A stretch of 64,000 nt of DNA. Origin: Thecaphora thlaspeos. Its lineage: Eukaryota; Basidiomycota; Ustilaginomycetes; Urocystidales; Glomosporiaceae. This document shows, piece by piece, positions 8,956 to 20,540 of the stretch. The stretch lies in the NCBI GenBank assembly GCA_900291925.1, contig UWYS01000015.1:434001-498000 (forward strand). The letters are read 5' to 3'. A model generated the notes under the pieces. It searched no databases. It saw only the letters and a list, made by a program, of their open reading frames with translations, and was not told the origin of the DNA. How positions within the stretch are numbered: position 1 is the first letter of the stretch; each line of letters begins with the position of its first letter. Position numbers and translations under genes: made by a program.

Positions 8956-11900
8956 ATGAAGCGGTAAGTCAGAGCGACGCTGGGCGCGAGCCTCATACGT
9001 CTCCAACGTCCCCCTCCGGATGCGCTGGCTGACACTTGCCGCTAAGGTGCCTGCCTGTCTACTTCCTCTTCGCGCATTCAGGACGTATCCCTACACCGGG
9101 CCAGGATCGGCACCCTCTGCCGCCTCCGCCGCCTCCGCCGCATACGGTCAGCCCCAGCCGCCTCAACCCGCAGGCCCAGCCCCACCCCTGCCCGCAGGAC
9201 CCGTTCCCAATGCTGGACAGACGCAGGCCTATGCCAACTACGGCTATGGTCAGGTGGCGCCCGGCCGCGTCGCCGGGGCTGTCACAGCCGTCATCCACGG
9301 CGCTGCCGGCCCCGGCGCCTACCCGGCGGCAGGGCTGACTGCGACCGATGCGCAGCAGGCACAGTGGCACCAGCAGTGGCAGCAGTACTACGCGCAGCAG
9401 GCCGTCGCTTCTGCGTCTCACCAGCAGCAGCCGCAGCAGAAACAGGCTCCTCCGCAACCACAGCAGGCTGGACCGCAGCAGCCGACCGCCTACGTTCCTG
9501 GCCGCGTCGGACCTTCGCCCCAGGCGTCCCACGCGCAACCCTACGCCGGCTATCCCCAGCCACAGCAGCCGCAACATCCACAGCACAACGTCTACCAGTA
9601 CCCCAGCAGTCAGCAAGCGCAGCAGCAGCAGCAGCAGCCAGCGCCCGTCACACAGCAAGACCTTCAGCAGCAGCAACATTGGCAGCCACCGACGGCCCAA
9701 CTGTCACAACAGGCGCCCATGCACCAGCAACATCAATCTCCGCTTCCAGCAGCAATGCAGCAAGCGGCGGGCGGCTACTATGGCAACCCGCAAGGCGGCC
9801 CTCCGGCCAAGAGAACCAGGTATGATCAGCCTCAAAACACCCTTTCTTCCTACTCGGCCGGCGGTATGCAGTCGCAGCAGGGAGGATCGCGCCCCTACGG
9901 TCCTGGCCTCCCCGGCGGTGCTCACAGTCCGCCTAGCATGGCGGCTGGCCCTGCCGCACCCGTAGGTCCAGCGCAAAGCTTCGGCTGGCAGGCTGCGCTC
10001 GGCGCTGGATCGGCGGGCGGACCCGGCCCAGGCATGGGCGGCGCGTCTCCCATGAGAGCTGCCGGCATAGGTAGTGGTGGTGCCCCGGTCAGCGGAGGCG
10101 GAACCCCGAGCAGGGGTGGCAGAGGTGGTGGAGGCGTAGGAGGAGTTGGAAGTTTCCCGAACGTCCCAGGCCACGTAGGCTCACCCATGTCCCAGGGCGG
10201 TTCGTCCGGCGGTCCGCAGGCGTTTAGGGGACCCGGACGAGGCGGGAGCAACGGCGTTCAGGTGGGTCCCGGCTCGGGTCGTCCAATGAGCGAAGCTTCA
10301 GGCTGGGGCGCAAGAGGAGGCCGTGCAGGTGCGGGAGGCCCCACGGGATCAGCGCATTCGACGCGGGCCGGCGCCAACGGCCCGAATATGACCGGACCTG
10401 GCGCTGGACGAAGAGGCAGCTCGATGAGCGCCGATAGAGGTGGACGTGCAGGTGCAGGCGGCGGCGGCAGCAGCAACATGGCTCGTAACGCCGGCTCGCA
10501 CAGTGGCAGCGGACGCGGTGGCTTCAGCTCGCAGAACTCGATCCCGATCAACGCGCCCAATGGCCCGGCCAGCTCGCGTATGGGGCGCGACGCCTCCAAG
10601 CATTCCTCCGTTCGAGGCGGCCACCACGGCAACTGCAGCGGCAGCACCGGCGCCGGCCCCGGAGCGGGTGGAGGAGCGGTCGGCAGAGCCGCCGCAGGCA
10701 GCAGCAGCACCAGCGGCGCGTTCGAGCAGAAGCAGCGCCTGCCGCGCAGCGCAGCGTCGGCCGCTGAGTCGGTCCAGGGCTCATCGAACTCGAAGCGGTC
10801 GCTGATCTCTGACTTCCGGATCCGAGCTTTGGAGATTAACGCGATTGACTGGTCGTGGAGCGTCGACGATGTGGTCGCGGACGCCGACGACAAGAACACC
10901 GATGCCGAAGACACTGCCGATGACACGGAGGAGGCCGCAACCGAGGCGGGCGGCGATGCCGATGCCGACGCCGGCGACGACGCAGAGCAGAAGAAGCAGG
11001 CAGCTGTGGACGATGTCACGGCGTCGCCCTCCGAAGACGGCAAGTCGGCGCCGACTGCGCCGTCGCCATCGATCGATCCTCCGAAAGGTCCGCGTGCCGG
11101 CACGAAAAAGGCTTCTCTGGAGGCGAGGACCGCTAGGGTCAGGGCGACCATCGCAGCGACGGTCAGAGACTCGACGAGGCTGCGCATCACGTTCGGCACG
11201 CCGGTCAATGCGGGACCCGAAGGCGCGCCTACCGGTCCAAAGGCCGACAAGAACAAGGCGGCCGTTGCGGCGGGCTCTGCCCCCACAAAGAAGCATCAGG
11301 GCGGCGGTGGAGGCGGCGCCGTGAAAGGGCAACGCAACGGAAGCAAGGAGGCCGCCCGCGAGACTCCCAGTGCCAGCGAGGCCAAAACCGAGCCCGCCGC
11401 CGCTGCCGAAGGAGCCACGTCCGGGGCGGCATCCGAAGTCGAAGCCACGTGCGAGGTCAGCGCCAGTGTTGACGTCGACACATCAGCCGCGATGGCGGAA
11501 GGCAAGATTGAAGTCAGCGGAGAGCAGAAAATGCAGGACGGAGCGAAGGCGGAAGCGGCCGAAGAGACGGAAGAGACCACGATAGGCGCTGACAAGACGG
11601 GACTGGAGACTGAAGCCGTCGAAGCACAGCAGCAGAAGGAGGCGACCACCGCGAGCGCAGACGCAGGTGTTCAGAAGGAGGAGGCGGACGAAGGAGTTCC
11701 CCCGGCAGAGCAGCAGCCGGAGAACGAGGCCGACGGCCGCGGCAAGTCTGAAGGCTGGACTCCCGTCAGCAAGGGCCCGCCGCAGTGCTCCGTCAACCGC
11801 GTCACGATTTCGTTTGCCGGCAGCCGGAGGAGGCTGGTGATCGACGCCGACGCGATCAAGTCGCTCTTCGTCAACCGCGCTGCCGGCCGGATTGAAATCG

Positions 11901-13641
11901 TCGTCCGCATCGTCACCTGTCCGACGTCGGTCCCTGCCGACGCCACGGCTAAGAAGGACAAGAAGCGGCCAGAGTGGGTCGTCTGCAAGGGCGTCCTGGT
12001 GAGTCGACGAGTGGCATTGGCCGGGCGTGAAGGTGAAACCTGCGACACAATAGGGGCTGATCATCTTTCTCATCATCCACCGCCTCATCTTGCACACCTA
12101 GCTTGAGAGTCGCGGCCAAGGTCAGTCGAGCTATATGGCCCTCGCTCGTCACCAGATCGAAGAGCTCTGGAAGTCCGGATCGGGTCAGTCGCAGTCGACG
12201 CGAGAACCAAAATCGACCGCCAAAGGAACCGCCGTCGAGGGCGAGGAGGACGATGCGCCGAAAGCAGATGCTGAAGGAGACAAGGACAAGACCGACGAGA
12301 GCGCGAGCGTAAAGGTTGAAGAGGAGACGACCGCGCAGGCGGGAGGAGAGAAAGGAGGTCCCCCGATCGACGATCTGGGACCTCGCAGCGAGATTCCGCC
12401 GTTCTATCGCCTGCTGCCGTTGCACGACGGACCGGCCGACGAGCGGGACCACGCCGCGTCTAAGGTGGAAGAGATGACGATCGTTGCACACCTCGACCGG
12501 GACTCGCCGCTGGCGGAGCCCCCGTGGGTCAAGACGGGCGATGTCGACGTGTTCCTGACGCAGCTGCCGACCTACAGCCAGAGGCCGCACGAGCAGACGT
12601 GGCACGACAAGATCCACGTCGTTGACCCCGACCCTCCGCCAACAATCGACACGTTGCTGGAGGAATGGTGCGCTGAGTCGTTCCTGGACTCGGCCAGAGA
12701 GAGGAGGAGGTGGATGTCCGAGACGGTGTCGTCGGTCTACCAGCAGCAGCATTATCACCATCGCTCTGCGGCGGAGGGTGAGATGCGCTCGGACGAGCTA
12801 GAGGCGCAGAATCGTGTTCGGATCAAGGGACTGGTCGAGATCCTGGCCAGAATGGTCCGGGGTGACCGCGGGCCGTCGGCGGTGCTGAGCACGCTGAGCG
12901 GACCGCTGGCGGCGGCGTTCAAGGGCTCGTCGTCGACCAGCCAGAACTACTCGAGCCTTAGCGTGCTGGCGATCTTTGACATGGCGCTGCGCTTCTCCGA
13001 GGTGGCCAAGGCCGACAGTCAAGAGATGCGAAAGGGCGTGGGCGAGATGCTGATGCAGTTTCCGAAGCCACTGTTCTTTAAGACGCTGGATGCACTAGTG
13101 AGTTGGGCCTCGCTGCCGGACGGCGTGCACGTCGCCAGATTCCCGATACGCTGCACAGTCTGCTGATGCTTCTCCTGCTCGCTCTCTGCTCTTGCCACCT
13201 CTTCCTTCCCCCTTGCCCTCTTCGCAGTGGAAGGAGCGGATTGAGCGGACGCGAAACAGCTCGGCGTTGAGTGGCGGCGCGGGCCAGAAGCGAAAGCGAG
13301 ACAAGGAGGGCGGCAGCAACAAGAGGAGGAGCGTGAGCACCGTGCCCGTCGAGCGAGCCGAGAGCAAAGCTAGCGATGACAAGGCAGCTGCGGCGGCGGC
13401 GGCGGCGGTCAAGGAAGAGGAAACGCAGCTAGGCGATGCGGCGGCTGCGGCCGGTGCCAAGGCTGACGCTGCTTCAAAGGCATCCGCGACAGAGGTACCT
13501 GCTCCTGCTGATACTGCCGCCGCCGCCGCTGTTGCTGATACTCCCGCTGATGCTCCTTCGACTGCTACGGTCGACGTCGGAGTCAAGCGAGAGGCGGCTG
13601 GCGGCGACGGCGACGTTTGGATGGTCTCGAACGATGCGTAG
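8956..13641 (+). CDS. Large Gln/Gly-rich protein with C-terminal conserved region, function unknown
   Basis: Four exons: 8956-8963, 9082-11998, 12102-13097, 13228-13641; about 1444 residues. The first coding exon holds only 8 nt (ATGAAGCG). Splicing gives MKRTYPYTGPG, and the phase fits exactly. Residues about 40-260 are Gln/Pro/Tyr-rich. Residues about 300-560 are Gly/Arg/Ser-rich with GGRGGG and GRGG clusters, typical of RNA-binding disordered regions. A more ordered part begins with SDFRIRALEINAIDWSWSVDD (about residue 590), then acidic and basic linkers, then VTISFAGSRRRLVIDADAIKSL and IEIVVRIVTC (about 920-965), and a helical part with LLEEWCAES. The end is Lys-rich (GQKRKRDKEGG), probably a nuclear signal. 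The third exon could also begin at 12126; 12102 gives LLESRGQGQSSYMALAR, which I prefer. I do not recognise the family. A nuclear RNA- or chromatin-related role is inference only. Confidence 0.75.
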
Positions 13642-15045
13642 AGTCGACCCCCTTGCCATTGCTCTTTGCTGTCCGCACGTCTACCGACAGCATCCTTGTG
13701 CCCGTGGCTGCGATCCATTTGAAGGAATAAGAATCTGAATCAAGAAGACTAGCACCTCTACAGTCTGATCGCAGACGAGTCTTGTGCTGTCCAGCAGAAC
13801 GCTGTGATGGCCATTTTGGAGGTCTCTTGCTGTGCGCCGGGGGATGAATCACGTGAGCACATGGGCGGACGCCACGGACACGTTTGTATTTCATGCTGCA
13901 CCCTGGCGGCGAGGCAAGCAGCAGAAGCGGCGTACATACGACAGGTCGCCCTAGCCTGACTATTGCGTTGTATCTGGAGCACTCCGCTTTGCCTTATTTG
14001 AAGCGATGGGAGGTCGAGCAGCAGAGGTGGGATGGCTGTTGGTAGTGGAGCGTAGGTTGGCGTCGTCACCTCGAAGCTAAAGCGGGGGCGCGCGGTGTCT
14101 TGGAAAAGGGCGCAAACTTAGGGGGACAAGGCGAGACAAGCAAGCCCCTGAGCCGCCCCACCGCCCCACCGATGCTCTCTGCCTGTGTCGGCGTGTCCGC
14201 CTGGCCGTCTGTCTGTCTGCCTGTGTCGGCGTGTCCGCCTGCTCCCTCGTTCGTCCCTCGTTCGTCCCTCGTTCGCTGACTCGTGCCCTCGGCCTCGGGC
14301 GCACCGCCTCTCAAACTCGACTGTCCACAATCATTCAATCGCTAGGCAGAGCGGCGGCGGTAGGTGATTTAGATGTAGACGAAGCCCGCAAGTGTCTGAC
14401 GACGGAGCGTGTAAAGCCTCGCTGAGCGTGCGATGACCGAATCCAGATGCTGCGTGCGCCAGAGCAAAGTCAAGTTGGTTGGCGAGGCGAGGCGGCGGCA
14501 GGATGCGATACGCGCTTGGCCGTTTGCCGCCTGCCCCCTCCCTCCGGCCTTGGCCCCTGCCTGGCTGCCTGCGTCTTGCCCAACTGCGCCCCGTCCAACG
14601 TCAGCGTCACCTCGACCTTGCCCCCTTTGCCTTTCCCTTAGCCTTCCACACCGCCCTCCACCGCCGCCACGACCTCTATCCTCCCTCCTCGACGCCTCAT
14701 CTACCCTCTCTTCCTAGGACACCCTCTCCCTCCTTCGCTTCTGCACGCCTCAACGACATCCGGTCTCGATTGCCTTCCACCCGCCAGACGACCGGATCAC
14801 CCTACACCCAATCCTCGTTACCCCTCCTCTTCTACCACGGCACGACGGCACAAGGACGGCCACCTACGACCAAGCCTCCAACCCGGAGCGACACTACCCC
14901 TTCTACGAGACATACCCGGCGGCTGGCGCTCCAGCAGCCATCTTGCACATCCATCCTCGATCCCTCGCCGATACGGCAGCAGTCCACCACGACAAGAGAT
15001 CCCTTGCCTCTCGGCCCTGGCATCGATCGCTCATCGCACCTCCGC
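13642..15045. other. Intergenic region with tandem repeats; IQGAP promoter and leader
   Basis: No gene is supported here. The reading frame of the IQGAP gene stays open upstream to about 14.5 kb with an ATG at 14503, so a longer N-terminus is possible. However, the translated part is low-complexity Pro/Ser/Arg sequence from pyrimidine-rich DNA, which looks like a leader. Confidence 0.45.
14179..14275. repeat. Tandem repeats upstream of IQGAP gene
   Basis: A 25-bp sequence (CTGCCTGTGTCGGCGTGTCC...) occurs at 14179-14203 and again exactly at 14217-14241, separated by a short CTGT-rich run. It is followed at about 14244-14275 by three copies of CCCTCGTTCGT. Confidence 0.85.
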
Positions 15046-18000
15046 ATGATGGACCAACCTTCGAAGCCGCAGCTGCCCGCTGCCAGCGCCAATGCCCGCG
15101 CCAACCCCTTCGCCTACCAGTCCAAGTACCTCGAGCGCTCCGCTTCCCGCAGCGGCGCCACGTCTACCTTCTCGCTCGCCGGGACGCTCGACAGCGGCGC
15201 CAAGCTGCCCGGCGTCACGGGCCTCCACCACTCCGGCTCCATACGCAAGTTCCCCATGCCGCACCGCCACACCGCCTCGCTCGACCCGGCGAGGAGCGCC
15301 GAGCTTCGCAGCGGCCCCGCCCTCAGCCCCAGCAACCTCAACAACCATCAGTTTGCCTCCAACGGAAGCCTCGCCAGCTCCTCGTCCTCGTCCACCCACG
15401 CGGCCGCATCGCTGACCCAGACCAGCGCGGCCACTTTTGGCCGCGCCTCGCTCTCATCAGCCTCTCGCCCATCGGGCGGTGGCAGCAGCAGCCGGCCCCT
15501 GTCCATGCCGCCGGCGCCGCACGAAACCTCCTCGCGCTCCTCTACCCCGACTGGGCGGAGGCCGGGCTCTCCTGCGAAGGCGCCCTACGAGCGTTCCTCG
15601 TCTCCCATCAAGGATTACAGTAGCCCGAATCACTCGCCCAAGAAGGACGACTCGTCCTGGATCCAATCGCTGGGCACGCCGACGGCCGGCAGCTTCTGGA
15701 GCTCGTCGACCTCGGCCGGCGCGCCACACGCCCATGGCCCATCGCAGCTCCACCTCGGCGGCGTCAAGGACCTCAAGCGGTCCAGCGTCGGCGCCCTGCA
15801 GCTGATGCGCGACTTTACCACCAAGGCCGACCATGGCGAATCCTCGTCGCCTTCGGCCGCTGGGGCGGGCCACCCGCGCATGACAGTCGGTCGAGCTAAA
15901 GGGCAGCGCACGATGAGCATCGACGGCGCCATCGGTTCGACGGCCTCGCTCACCTTCAACACTACGCGCGCCGGCGCGCTAGAGACGACGGTGGAGGAGT
16001 GGAAGAAGCCGGAGCGGCCCGGCCGCATGGAGAGCGAGGACCAGGAGGGTGAGATCGTCCTGCCCGGCATCACAATGGGCGCCGAGGACGTGGCGGGCCT
16101 GTCGGGCCGCATTCGCCTGGCCAGGCAGGGCGGCGGGGGAACGATGGCGCTGGGGCGATCTTCGGCCACCTCGTCGCTTCCATTTTCCAGTGGCAGCAAG
16201 TGGATGGACACCCAGCGGCACCTGCTGCAGGCGTACGAGTACCTCTGCCACTGCGGGGAGGCCAAGGAGTGGATGGAGCATTGCGTCGAGGAGGAGCTCG
16301 GCCACGTCGTTGACATGGAGAACGAGATGCGCGACGGCATCTTCCTCGCTAAGCTGGCCAAGAAATTCGAGCCCGAATGCGTCCCGCGCATCTTTGTCCA
16401 TCCCAAGCTCCAGTACCGCCACACTGACAACATCAACTACTTCTTCGCCTTTACCGCCAAGGTGGGGCTGCCCCACTTCTTCCACTTTGAGTTGACCGAC
16501 CTCTACGAGAAGAAGAACTTTCCCAAGGTTGTATACTGCATCCACGCGCTCAGGTGAGTCCCGAGGGGCTGTCGGGGGCGTCGGGGGCATCGTTGCCCAT
16601 ACGTCCGTTCTCGCGCCCCCTGTGCTGACTTCCGACTTCTTCCTCCACCTTTCCCCTCGCCCTCCTTCTCTGCATCACTGTTGCAACCGGCCTGCTCAGC
16701 CACGTGCTGGCGCGACAGGGCCGCTCGCTCAAGGTCGGAAACCTCATCGGCAAGCTCGAGTTCACCGACGACCAGCTGCAGCAGACGCAAAAGGGGCTCG
16801 ATGCGGCCGGTGTCGCGATGCCGAGCTTCGGCGGAGTCGGCAGGGCGCTGGCCAAGGAGATGAACGTCGAGCCCGAGCCCGAGACGGAGCAGGAGCGCAT
16901 CGACCGCGAGCTCGCCGAGAACCGCGACGCCGTCGTTGCCCTTCAGACGGCATGTCGCTCCTTCCTCGCGAGGGCTGATTTCGCCGACCGCCTGCACTTC
17001 GAGATCCAAAGGCGCCGCGACGACGAGGAGCGGAGGCTGGCGGCCGAGGCGGAGGCGGAGGCTCATCGACGTGCCGAGGAGGAAGAAGAGCGACGTCGCA
17101 TCGCCGAGGCCGAGGCTCGCCGGCGTGCGGAAGAGGAGGCAGAGAGGCGTCGCATCGCAGAGGCAGAGGCCGCAACGGCCGAGGCAGAGCGACGACGCCT
17201 GGAGGAGGAGGAGCGTATCAAGGCTGCCTGGACACCGGTCGTGCAGGCCCAAGTCCGAGGCGTGCTGGCGCGACGGGCCTACCACCGGAAGGAGGCGGCG
17301 CTGCGCACCAGCACGAGGACCTACGTCGGCGTGCAGGCCATGGTGCGGGCCAAGCTGGCCCGCCAGGCGCACGCCGAGCGGGTCAAGGAGATCCGCAGCG
17401 ACCGCAACCACGCGGCGATCGAGCAGTTCCAAGCACGCGCTCGCGGCGCCCTGCTGCGGAAGCGCTTCTACCAGAACATCAGCGCCCTCGATCAGCACGA
17501 GGCTAGCGTCACGGCCGTCCAGGCACAGATCCGCGGAGCCCTAGCGCGCAAGGCGTACGAGGATCTGATCCTCGGGCTGGCCGACTCGACCGAGGACGTC
17601 ATCAAGCTCCAGGCGGCCTGCCGGGCCGTGCTGGCCAAGCAGAGGCTGCTTGGGACGATCCGCGGTCTACGGACGTCCGAGGACGCCATCGCCATGGTTC
17701 AGGCCCAGATTCGCGGCCTCCTCGCCCGACGCAACCACCAGCAGATGCGCTCGGCGCTCCACAAGGTCGAGGTCAAGCAGGCTGTCGGCGGGCTCCAGTC
17801 GTTTGCGCGGGCCGCGCTGGCGCGGAGGAAGCACATGGAGCAGAAGAAGCAGCTCGACTTTGTCACGCCGGACGTCGTCGGGATCCAGGCTGCGATCCGC
17901 GGTGCGCTGGTTCGGCAGGAGTACGACTGGTGGCGCAACCACCTGATCCAGAGCGAGCCAGTCGCCGTCCACTTGCAGTCGCTGGTGCGCGGGCTGCTAA

Positions 18001-20540
18001 GCCGGCGTAAGTACTTCGCCAGGCTGCGCCACTACCACGAGCACCTCGACAAGGTCGTCAAGATCCAGAGCCTCTTCCGCGGCAAGCAGCAGGGCGAGCA
18101 GTACCGCAGCCTGACGATGGGCAAAAACGTTCCCGTGGGGACGATCAAGAACTTCGGGCACCTGCTCAACGACAGCGACCACGACTTTGAGGACGAGATC
18201 GAGGTGGAGCGCCTCCGCAAGCTCGTTGTACGCAGCATCCGCGAGAACCAGACGCTCGAGCACGATGTCTCGGAGCTCGACACGAAGATCGCGCTGCTCG
18301 TCAAGAACAAGATCGGCATTGAGGAGCTGATCAAGGCCAAAAACGAGCGCGGTCTTCTCGGCCAGCGCGATGCCGCCGCCGCGCTCCAGCGCCGCAACTC
18401 GGTCCTCGTCGCGGCTGGAGACCCGTTCGCGGACCAGACACTCGACCGCGCCGCCCGCCGCAAGCTCGAGTTGTACCAGGAGCTCTTCTACGCCCTCCAG
18501 ACCCGCCCCGAGTACCTCGCCCGGCTCTTTGCGCGCGTCGGCAAGCTCGAGATGTCGGACAAGCATAAGCGGCAGGTCGAGAAGATTGTCCTCACGCTGT
18601 TCGGCTACGCGCAGAAGGCGCGCGAGGAGTACCTGTTGCTCAAGCTCTTCCAGCGCTGCGTCGCCGAGGAGCTGACCTTTATCGGCACGACGCAGGAGTT
18701 CATAAGGGGCAACGCGCAATTCATCAAGCTTGTCGTCCAGTACAATCGCGGCGCCAAGGAGCGGAAGTACCTGCGCGACCTCCTTGCGCCGCTGGTGCGC
18801 GGCGTCATGGACGACGACGGCCTCGACCTCGAGACGGACCCTTGCGCGATCTACCGCGCCACCATTAACCAGGAGGAGATGGAGACCGGGCGGGCAAGCA
18901 AGCGGCCGCTCGATATCACCTTCCACGAGGCGCTGGCAGACCCGACGGCGCGCACCATCTTCATCCGGCACCTTCAGTCGCTGCGCGCCACGACGGAGGC
19001 CTTCCTCGGTGCCATCCTCGGCTCGGCGCGCAAGATGCCGTTCGGGATCCGCTACATCGCGCGTGAGGTATTCCGCGCGCTGCAGAACAAGTTCCCCAAC
19101 GAGTCGGAGGATGCGCTCATCAAGGTCGTCGGCCACCTTGTCTACTACCGCTACCTCAACCCGGCCATCGTCGCGCCCGAGGGTTTCGACGTGATCGAGA
19201 CGCTCGTCGGGCCGGTTCAGCGCAAGAATCTGGCCGAGGTTTCCAAGATGCTGACGCAAATCGCCGCGGGGAAGCTCTTCTCCGAGGACAATCCATACCT
19301 TCAGCCGCTCAACGAGTACGTCCTGCAAGCGAGCGAGCGCTTCTCCAAATGGCTGTTTGCCATTATCGACTGCAACGACGCCGAGCTCCAGTTTAGCGCC
19401 GACGAGTTCCTCGACCACACGGTCCAGCAAAAGCCGATCATCTACATCTCGCCTAATGAGATCTACTCGATGCACCTGCTGCTAAAGAACCAACTCGACC
19501 ATCTGGCCCCGCTCGCCGAGGACCCACTGCGGACGATCTTGGCTGAGCTGGGACCGCCGCCGGTTTCGAACACGCAGGAGCTAAACACGGCGCGGGATAG
19601 CGAGATCACGTTTGAACTGGTCAGCCGCATGGCCAACCTCAAGGACCCCGAGGCCGAGAGCAAGGCGCTCTTTGTCGAGACGAAGCGGCTGGTGCTGGCG
19701 CTTCTCAAGGTGCAGTCGGGCAAGACGCTGGTCGACGTATTTGTCGCCCCCGTCACCGACGTCGAGGAGCTGCAGTGGGAAGAGATAGTCTCGCTCGAGG
19801 TAGCTGCCGACCGGCAGCGGCAGCGCGGCCAGCGTCCGCCGCCGATGCACGACTTGGGGACGCGGCTTGAGGATGTGCGGAAGCTCTCGTTTGCCGAGCT
19901 CAAGGCGCGGACGCTGGAAAACATGCTGCGGCTGGAAAAGATGGGCAAGGTCTCGCGCGCCAACGGCTACCAGGACATGCTCAACGCCATCGCGATCGAC
20001 ATCCGGAACAAGCATCGGAAGCGGATCCAGCGGTACAACGAGAAGCTTGCCATGAACGTGACGCTCAAGAACCTCGGCGAAAAGAAGAGCTACCTCGAGG
20101 AGCAGATCAACAGCTACCACAGCTACATCGACGCGAGCATGCAGACGATGCAGAAGAAGGGCAAGAAGCGGTTCGTCCTGCCCTTCACGCAGCAATACTT
20201 CCACCTGCGCAACCTCAAGGCGACGGGGAGGGTCCCCAAGTTTGGGTCGTACAAGTACACGGCGCAGAAGCTATTCGAAAAGGGCGTGCTGCTGAGCATC
20301 GACGGCTTCTCGACGAAGCAGTACGACCAGATCAACTTGACGATCTCGAGCGACGAACCGGGCCTCTTTACGGTTGAGGCGAGCGTGCTCGGCGTCAGCG
20401 GCGGAAGCGGCGACCTGAGGATCGAGGACCTGCTCGAGGCGCAGTTCAACAACCAGCAGACGCTGACCCTGATGGACGGGATGGCCAAGGTCAATCTCAA
20501 CCTGATGATCCACCTGATCAACCGCAAGTTTTACGCGTAG
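15046..20540 (+). CDS. IQG1: IQGAP-type cytokinesis scaffold (Ras GTPase-activating-like protein)
   Basis: Two exons, 15046-16553 and 16700-20540, joined within one codon; about 1782 residues. Order of parts: a long Ser/Pro-rich N-terminal extension (1-385); calponin-homology actin-binding domain (about 386-530, including EAKEWMEHC, NINYFFAF, FHFELTDLYEKKNFPKVVYCIHAL); a Glu/Arg/Ala-rich coiled coil (about 610-677) inside the IQ region; many IQ-like repeats of the VQAQIRGALARK type (to about 960) that bind calmodulin or myosin light chain; GAP-related domain (about 1090-1450, with VGHLVYYRYLNPAIVAPEGFD); and the RasGAP C-terminal domain (about 1560-1782). In fungi this protein recruits actin and myosin to the division ring. 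IQGAP GAP domains are not active GAPs in known members. The first ATG pair (15046, 15049) was chosen over the upstream ATG at 14503. Confidence 0.93.

Noticed and set aside
10258..11286. 342-residue minus-strand frame in the Gly-rich gene
   Set aside because: Antisense of Gly/Ala/Glu-rich coding sequence; no family features.
17997..19475. 492-residue minus-strand frame inside the IQGAP gene
   Set aside because: Antisense shadow of a highly GC-biased coding exon; the plus strand encodes the GAP-related domain.
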